DNA of 49,964 nt from an uncultured Clostridia bacterium (lineage in GTDB: Bacteria > Bacillota > Clostridia > TANB77 > CAG-508): positions 1-49,964 of the forward strand of contig CALXEX010000013.1 of the NCBI GenBank assembly GCA_944387445.1, read 5' to 3'. The notes under the pieces were generated by a model that was not told where the DNA came from, did not search any database, and saw only the letters and a list, made by a program, of their open reading frames with translations. Position numbers and translations under genes: made by a program. This document shows positions 44,509 through 49,964 of the stretch, in pieces. Every line of letters begins with the position of its first letter. Position 1 is the first letter of the stretch.

Positions 44509-45759
44509 ATGGATACAGAATTAGAAGAAGTGAAAGATATATTAAAAAAATATGGTCAAGAACATTTATTAAATCATTATAATGACTTAGATGATAATAA
44601 AAAGGAAATATTATTAAAACAAATTAAAGAGATTGATTTTGAACTTGTAAACAAATTATATGATAGTACAAAAGAACAAAAAACAAATAATAATGATAAA
44701 ATTACACCTATTAATTATTTAGATAAATATAAGCTAAATGATCAATATAAATATTATGAATCTATAGGGAAAAAGGCAATTAAAGAAGGAAAGCTATCTG
44801 CAGTTACTATGGCAGGCGGACAAGGTACAAGATTAGGACATAGTGGACCTAAGGGAACATATGATATTGGATTAGATTCACATAAATCTTTATTTGAATT
44901 ATTAGCGGATAATTTAAAAGAAGAAGGAAAGAAATATGATGTTATTATTCCATGGTTTATTATGACAAGTAGAGAAAATAACAAAGAAACTGTTGAATTT
45001 TTTGAAAAACATAGATATTTCGGCTATAAAAAAGATAAAAATATCTTTTTCTTTGAACAAGGTGAACTTCCAATGATGGATACAGAAGGAAAAATATTAA
45101 TCGGAGAAGATGGATTAATCAAACTTGCGGCAGATGGTCATGGAGGAATTTATGAATCACTAGTAAAAAGTAATATGACCAAAAAAATGAGAGAATTAGG
45201 TATTGAATGGGTATTCATTGGTGGAGTTGATAACTGTTTAGTAAAAATGGTAGATCCTGTTTTAATGGGAATTGCTATTGATAAAAAGGTAACAGTTGCT
45301 TGTAAATCAGTTGTAAAAGCAAATCCTCATGAAAAAGTAGGGGTGTTTTGTAGAAGAAATGGAAGACCAAATGTTATTGAATATTCAGAAATTACAGATG
45401 AAATGGCAGAAGCAACTGACGAAAATGGAGAACTATTATATGGAGAATCACATATATTATGTAATTTATTTAGCATTGATGCAATTGAAAGAATGGGAGC
45501 AGAACCATTACCATATCATGTGGCATTTAAAAAGGCAAAATACATTGATAAAGATGGGAATTTAGTTGTACCAGATTCTCCAAATGCCTATAAATTTGAA
45601 GCATTTTTATTTGATGCGTTTGGAGAAGTAGATGATATGGCAGTTTTAAGAGTAAAAAGAGAAGAAGAATTTGCACCAGTTAAAAATAGTGATGAAAAAG
45701 GTGTAGACTGCCCTAAGACTGCAAGACAATTATACAAGAAATTTTATCATTTAGATTAA
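44509..45759 (+). CDS. UDP-sugar pyrophosphorylase (UDPGP family)
   Basis: This 416-residue nucleotidyltransferase makes a UDP-sugar from UTP and a sugar 1-phosphate. The signature AGGQGTRLGHSGPKGTYDI near residue 103 and VFIGGVDNCLVKMVDPVLMG near residue 245 place it with AGX1/UAP1-like enzymes (UDP-GlcNAc or UDP-Glc pyrophosphorylases), which are eukaryote-like and distinct from GalU or GlmU. ATG 44509 has GGAAAGGA at normal distance. It is followed by a phosphoglucomutase gene, a sensible pair for UDP-sugar supply. Substrate is not decided by the sequence. Confidence 0.88.
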   Translation: MDTELEEVKDILKKYGQEHLLNHYNDLDDNKKEILLKQIKEIDFELVNKLYDSTKEQKTNNNDKITPINYLDKYKLNDQYKYYESIGKKAIKEGKLSAVTMAGGQGTRLGHSGPKGTYDIGLDSHKSLFELLADNLKEEGKKYDVIIPWFIMTSRENNKETVEFFEKHRYFGYKKDKNIFFFEQGELPMMDTEGKILIGEDGLIKLAADGHGGIYESLVKSNMTKKMRELGIEWVFIGGVDNCLVKMVDPVLMGIAIDKKVTVACKSVVKANPHEKVGVFCRRNGRPNVIEYSEITDEMAEATDENGELLYGESHILCNLFSIDAIERMGAEPLPYHVAFKKAKYIDKDGNLVVPDSPNAYKFEAFLFDAFGEVDDMAVLRVKREEEFAPVKNSDEKGVDCPKTARQLYKKFYHLD

Positions 45760-45796
45760 ATATAAAAATATTTTCTATGTTTATAAAAAATAAAGA

Positions 45797-45828
45797 TGAT
45801 GTTGTAAATATTACAACATCATTTTTTT
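45797..45828 (+). terminator. Terminator after the UDPGP gene
   Basis: TGATGTTGTAA (45797-45807) and TTACAACATCA (45811-45821) form a perfect stem with a 3-nt loop, followed by a T run. Confidence 0.9.
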
Positions 45829-45924
45829 CTTAAATTTTTTATGAAAGACTTTTTTTATCATTTTATTTATGGTACGATAGCAAGAGAAAAAATAATGAAT
45901 ATGAAAAAAGAAGGAGGTCATTAT

Positions 45925-47652
45925 ATGAATTACTTAGAAGAATACAAAAAATGGTGTGAAAGTCCAGAATTTGATGAAGAGACAAAAAAAGAATTATTAG
46001 CAATCAAAGATGATGAAAAAGAAATAGAGGATCGATTTTATAAAGAATTAGAATTTGGAACAGCAGGGCTTAGGGGTGTCATTGGTGCAGGAACAAACAG
46101 AATGAATCAATATACAGTAGGAAAAGCAACACAAGGATTAGCAAATTACATATTAGAGCAAGGAACAGAAGGAAAAGGGGTAGCCATTAGCTATGATTCT
46201 AGAAAAATGTCAAAAGAATTTAGTATGCAAACAGCCCTGATTTTATGTGCAAATGGAATTAAAACATATTTATTTAAAAGTTTAAGACCAGTTCCTGAAT
46301 TATCTTTTGCCATAAGAGAATTAAAATGTACAGCAGGAATTATGATAACAGCAAGCCATAATCCACCAAAATATAACGGATATAAAGTATATTGGGATGA
46401 TGGAGCACAAATTGTAGCTCCAAGAGATAAAGATATTATTGCAAAAGTAAGAGCAGTTGAAAACTTTTCTGAGATAAAACAAATGTCAGAAGAGGAAGCA
46501 AAAAATAAAGGATTATTAAACTTTGTAGGAACAGAAATGGATGATCAATATATTGAAAAACTAAAAAGTTTAATCTTAAATCCAGAAATTGTGAAAGAGC
46601 AAGGTAAAAAATTAAAAGTCGTATATACACCGTTACATGGAACAGGAAATATGGTTGCAGAAAGATTATTAAAAGAAATCGGAATTGAAAATCTATATGT
46701 TGTTCCAGAACAAAAAGAACCAGATGGAAATTTCCCAACAGTAGATTATCCAAATCCAGAAGATCCAAAAGCATTTACATTAGCATTAGAATTGGCAAAA
46801 AAAGTAGATGCTGACGTTGTATTGGCAACAGATCCAGATGCGGATAGATTAGGGATTTTTGCCAAAGATACCAAAACTGGAGAATATAAAAATTATACAG
46901 GAAATATGTCAGCATTATTAATTGCAGAATATAGAATATCACAAATGAAAGAAAAAGGTATTTTACCAGCAAATGGAATGTTTATTACAACTGTGGTATC
47001 TTCTGAATTGGCAAAAGCGATTGCGAAAAATTACAACTTAGAATGTATCGAAGTATTAACTGGATTTAAAAATATTGGAGCAGTTATGAGAAAAGCAGAA
47101 GAAAATAAAGATAAAGAATATGTATTTGGATTTGAAGAAAGCTATGGATGCTTAATTGGCGATTATGCAAGAGATAAAGATGGAATCTCAGCAGTTATGG
47201 CACTTTGCGAATCAGCATGTTATTATCAATCAAAAGGAATGACATTATGGGATCAAATGATAGCTATCTATGAAAAATATGGTTATTATAAAGAAACACA
47301 AGTGTCAATCGTAAGAGAAGGCGCAGAAGGTGCAGAAGAAATTAAACAGATTATGACAAATACACGAAATAAAGATATTGAAAAGATTGGGGATTATAAA
47401 GTTTTAACATTTAAAGATATAGAAAAAGACTATGTAAAAAATATGATAACAGGAGAAGAAAGTAAAACAGGTTTACCAAAATCAAATGTGTTATATTATG
47501 AATTAGAAGATAATAATTGGTGTTGTATTAGACCATCAGGAACAGAACCAAAAATAAAATTATATATGGGAGTTAAAGGAAAAACGGATGAAGAAGCAAC
47601 AAAAAAACTAGAAGAGCTAAAACAAGCTATGTTAGATGTTGTGAAATGTTAG
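45925..47652 (+). CDS. pgcA: Phosphoglucomutase / phosphomannomutase
   Basis: This 575-residue alpha-D-phosphohexomutase interconverts sugar 6- and 1-phosphates. Motifs are GTAGLRGVIGAGTNRMN near residue 45, the phosphoserine loop TASHNPPKYNGYK, the metal site DPDADRLG, the sugar-binding FGFEESYGCL and the phosphate-binding RPSGTEPKIKLY. ATG 45925 has AAGGAGGT at the right distance, and the in-frame upstream extension is rejected. Its stop codon touches the large palindromic element. Confidence 0.93.
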   Translation: MNYLEEYKKWCESPEFDEETKKELLAIKDDEKEIEDRFYKELEFGTAGLRGVIGAGTNRMNQYTVGKATQGLANYILEQGTEGKGVAISYDSRKMSKEFSMQTALILCANGIKTYLFKSLRPVPELSFAIRELKCTAGIMITASHNPPKYNGYKVYWDDGAQIVAPRDKDIIAKVRAVENFSEIKQMSEEEAKNKGLLNFVGTEMDDQYIEKLKSLILNPEIVKEQGKKLKVVYTPLHGTGNMVAERLLKEIGIENLYVVPEQKEPDGNFPTVDYPNPEDPKAFTLALELAKKVDADVVLATDPDADRLGIFAKDTKTGEYKNYTGNMSALLIAEYRISQMKEKGILPANGMFITTVVSSELAKAIAKNYNLECIEVLTGFKNIGAVMRKAEENKDKEYVFGFEESYGCLIGDYARDKDGISAVMALCESACYYQSKGMTLWDQMIAIYEKYGYYKETQVSIVREGAEGAEEIKQIMTNTRNKDIEKIGDYKVLTFKDIEKDYVKNMITGEESKTGLPKSNVLYYELEDNNWCCIRPSGTEPKIKLYMGVKGKTDEEATKKLEELKQAMLDVVKC

Positions 47653-47991
47653 GGACGTGCCAAATCGTTCCAAAATGATACCAAAAGGGACAGACTTATT
47701 TTTCTTTTTATGATTACCTATAAAAAATATAGAATATAAAGTCATTACATGATTTTGTATAAGCTAAATTTTCACAGAAATTCTAAAATAAAAAAGTGAG
47801 CCTCTTTCATTGTTGCCAAAAATCATAGGCAAAATGAACATCCCTCACTTTTTTATTAAGAATTTCTATATTCAAATTTAGATACGCAAAATCATTTCAT
47901 TTTTTATATTCTATATTTTTTATAGCCAGATATTAAAACGATAATGGTCTGTCCCTTTTGGTATCATTTTGGAACGATTTGGCACGTCCCT
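47651..47991. mobile_element. 341-bp fold-back (MITE/REP-like) palindromic element
   Basis: The outer 44 bp on each side are perfect inverted repeats beginning GGGACGTGCCAAATCGTTCC. The inner sequence stays largely self-complementary: segments around 47727-47745 and 47902-47926, a terminator-like stem AAAAAAGTGAG with CTCACTTTTTT, and a central helix around TTGCC and GGCAA. The whole element can fold into one long hairpin. It codes for no protein and exactly fills the gap between two convergent genes, touching both stop codons. A partial copy lies at 9957-10014. It probably also serves as bidirectional terminator. Confidence 0.85.
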
Positions 47992-48698
47992 TAAAGTTTC
48001 CAATCATCTAAATTTCTTTGGATAGCACCAAACAAATTAGCTCTTATCATAGGAATATTTTTTGATAATGTATAAATTAAATTTTTCATATCTTCTCTTT
48101 TAGAAGTTCCATCCATTGGACAAACTTTTGGCATAACAGCGATAATATTTTTTCTAACAAATCGTCTAATTTCCTTTTCAGGTGTATAGACAAGTGGTCT
48201 AATTAAAGTGATTTTTGATCTGTCCATATAACTTTTTGGTGAAAATGTTCCAATATTTCCTGTATATAATAAATTTAAAAGAAAGGTTTCTAAAACATCA
48301 TCTTGGTTATGACCTAAAGCAATTTTATTACAACCTTCTCGAATAGCAATAGAATTAATGACACCTCTACGTAAATTTGCACATAAAGAACATGGATTTT
48401 TTTCTTTTCGGATATCAAAAACAATTTCTTTTGCATTGCTATTTTCAATAAATAAAGGAATATCTACTTCCTCACATATTTTAGTTAAAAAGTCGATATC
48501 AAAAAATTCAAATCCTGGGTTGACACTCACAGCGATAATGTCAAACTTTTTAGGATAAAATATTTGTAGATTTTTAAAAGCTTTTAACATAGTAATAGAA
48601 TCTTTTCCACCAGAAAGGCAGATGGCAATTTTGTCACCTTCTTCTATCATATGATATTCTTCGATTGCTTTTCGCATATGACTTAATATTCGTTGCAT
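47991..48698 (-). CDS. TtcA-like tRNA thiolation enzyme (PP-loop ATPase)
   Basis: This 235-residue N-type PP-loop protein has ICLSGGKDSITML near residue 28, the CSLC pair near residue 105, LGHNQDDVLETFLLNLLYTG and a C-terminal PKVCPMDG Cys. This matches TtcA and related enzymes that bind an Fe-S cluster and put sulfur on tRNA (2-thiocytidine 32 in TtcA). The ATG is preceded by AGAGGA. Its stop codon touches the palindromic element. Confidence 0.88.
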   Translation of the reverse strand: MQRILSHMRKAIEEYHMIEEGDKIAICLSGGKDSITMLKAFKNLQIFYPKKFDIIAVSVNPGFEFFDIDFLTKICEEVDIPLFIENSNAKEIVFDIRKEKNPCSLCANLRRGVINSIAIREGCNKIALGHNQDDVLETFLLNLLYTGNIGTFSPKSYMDRSKITLIRPLVYTPEKEIRRFVRKNIIAVMPKVCPMDGTSKREDMKNLIYTLSKNIPMIRANLFGAIQRNLDDWKL

Positions 48699-48842
48699 AG
48701 TGATTCCTCTTTCTCATTTTTTTATAGTATATCATATATTGTCAATAACTTTGAAATTCTCTAAGACAAGTATAGGAGCAAAAAATTATCATAAATAAAT
48801 GTAGTGTTACAATTGATGTGAAACAAAAATAATAAAAATTGA

Positions 48843-48913
48843 ATAAGTGATTCAAATCATATATAATTAAGTTGCTAAACAAAAATTATATAAAGGAGAT
48901 TTGAATCACTTAT
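48843..48913 (+). promoter_or_regulatory. 16-bp inverted repeat covering the transposase start
   Basis: ATAAGTGATTCAAATC (48843-48858) is perfectly complementary to 48898-48913. The right arm begins inside the AAAGGAGAT site and ends in the ATG. An RNA begun outside the element would hide the start region, while one begun between the arms would not. Confidence 0.7.
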
Positions 48914-49910
48914 GAATAATATTATAACAGAAAAAAATAAAAAAAGATACCTACCACACGATATTAATACAAGAAAATATGCAGTAGAGATGTATAGAAA
49001 TTGTGGAGATATAAATTATGTATGTAGAAAGTACCATATATCAAGGGTTTCATTATGGAGATGGAATAAAGAATATGATGGAACAATAGAAAGTATAACA
49101 GATAAATCGCATAAACCAAAAACAAGACATCCAAATGCACATACAAATAAAGAAATAAGATGGATAAGAAATTATGTAAGAAGAAATCCAAGAATAACAT
49201 TGTGTGAGTTATGGGTAAAACTAAAAAGAGAAAAAGGATACACAAGAACAATAACAGCGTTATATAGAGTAATGAGAAGGTTAAATATAAAATTCTACAA
49301 AGGAATGAATATAAAGAACACATCAAAGAAGAAACATAATAAAAAATATCATACACCAGAGAAAGTAGGAGAAAAAGGACAAATGGACGTAAAATACGTA
49401 CCAAATGAGTGTAAGAGTGAACAAATAGTAGAAGATAAAAGGTTTTACCAATATACATATATAGATGAAGCAACAAGGGAGAGATATTTATATTGGTATG
49501 AAGAGCATACACCAACAAATACAGTAGATTTCGTAAAGAGAGTAATAAGATATTTAGGATATAAACCAAAAGAAATACAAACAGATAATGGAGTAGAATT
49601 CACATATAATAGAGCAGATATAAAGAAAGAACATCCATTAGATAAATTGTTAAAAGAGTTAGGAATAAAGCATCATAAGATACAACCAAGAACACCAGAG
49701 CATAATGGAAAGGTAGAAAGAAGTCATAGAAATGATAACGAAAGATTTTATAGTTATCTAAAGTTTTATAGCTTAGAAGATTTAAGAGAACAAGGAAAAA
49801 GATATGTTAAGAGATCAAATGATATACCAATGGCAGTATTAGGATATTTAACACCAAAAGAGAAACGAGCTAGACTAGAAGAATTTGGCATGGTTAATTG
49901 TGCAATTTAG
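48912..49910 (+). CDS. IS481-family-like DDE transposase
   Basis: This 332-residue transposase has an N-terminal helix-turn-helix (YRNCGDINYVCRKYHISRVSLWRWNK) and an integrase core (about 150-310) with the acidic triad in GQMDVKYV, QTDNGVEF and EHNGKVERSH. The frame is intact and the element looks recent. It has no in-frame CGG. AAAGGAG precedes the ATG. Confidence 0.92.
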   Translation: MNNIITEKNKKRYLPHDINTRKYAVEMYRNCGDINYVCRKYHISRVSLWRWNKEYDGTIESITDKSHKPKTRHPNAHTNKEIRWIRNYVRRNPRITLCELWVKLKREKGYTRTITALYRVMRRLNIKFYKGMNIKNTSKKKHNKKYHTPEKVGEKGQMDVKYVPNECKSEQIVEDKRFYQYTYIDEATRERYLYWYEEHTPTNTVDFVKRVIRYLGYKPKEIQTDNGVEFTYNRADIKKEHPLDKLLKELGIKHHKIQPRTPEHNGKVERSHRNDNERFYSYLKFYSLEDLREQGKRYVKRSNDIPMAVLGYLTPKEKRARLEEFGMVNCAI

Positions 49911-49964
49911 TTATATAGAATAAATTTTTATATAATTTTGTTTCACATCATTGACACAACAACA

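Larger units (their letters stand above)
48800..49961 (+). mobile_element. IS481-like insertion sequence
   Basis: Ends: left TGTAGTGTTACAATTGATGT from 48800, then GAAACAAAA. The right end, read inward on the minus strand, is TGTTGTGTCAATGATGTGAA. The ends match imperfectly, with a shared core TGATGTGAAACAAAA. One transposase gene fills the interior. The right end lies three bases or less from the window end, so target duplication cannot be judged. Confidence 0.8.

Noticed and set aside
48964..49569. Minus-strand open frame opposite the transposase
   Set aside because: Its composition is just the complement of an A-rich gene and there is no ribosome binding site.

Overview
Very AT-rich chromosomal DNA around the replication origin of an endospore-forming Clostridia-type Firmicute. 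The order dnaN-dnaA | rpmH-rnpA-yidD-yidC-jag-mnmE-mnmG-rsmG-parA-parB is the classic origin neighbourhood. spmA, spmB and spoIIR point to sporulation, and AGA dominates as arginine codon. No species name can be given from this window.

Layout. 1-3500: T-rich tract, dnaN and dnaA on the minus strand, with DnaA boxes on both sides of each gene (oriC). 3.5-13.1 kb: plus-strand translation, membrane-insertion, tRNA-modification and partition genes. 13.2-13.4 kb: a GC-richer orphan gene on the minus strand. 13.5-29.4 kb: a long plus-strand cluster resembling a Gram-positive type IV secretion system: two unknown proteins, three VirB2/TrbC-like pilins, PrgI, a membrane-anchored VirB4-N-like protein, a VirB4 ATPase, a VirB6/TrbL-like channel with acidic repeats, two VirB8/TcpC-like proteins, a two-domain peptidoglycan hydrolase and a membrane-anchored J protein. 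I see no relaxase or coupling protein. 29.4-34.2 kb: two tRNA-Ser genes and a giant 2-hydroxyacyl-CoA-dehydratase-activase protein. 34.4-38.6 kb: GerMN protein, a GC-rich orphan, trmN6-like, rsmI, abrB. 38.7-44.4 kb: spmAB, rlmH-yycJ-murA, spoIIR. 44.5-48.7 kb: UDP-sugar pyrophosphorylase, phosphoglucomutase, a giant palindromic element, a TtcA-like thiolase. 48.8-49.96 kb: an IS481-like insertion sequence.

Main discovery. Four genes (mnmE, the unknown gene at 15004, the secretion-cluster hydrolase at 24508, and yycJ) are each split by one +1 frame change. In all four the change falls exactly at an in-frame CGG codon that is followed by A or G. Skipping the C leaves a glycine codon (GGA three times, GGG once) and restores full-length proteins, with Gly at conserved positions in MnmE and YycJ. 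Reading all other genes by eye, I found no in-frame CGG in any gene of native composition, while out-of-frame CGG trinucleotides are common and harmless. The only other in-frame CGG codons are one each in the two GC-richer orphans (13187-13384 and 35174-35674). This looks like CGG-triggered +1 frameshifting or CGGR quadruplet decoding as Gly in an organism where CGG is not an ordinary Arg codon. Random sequencing error explains it poorly.
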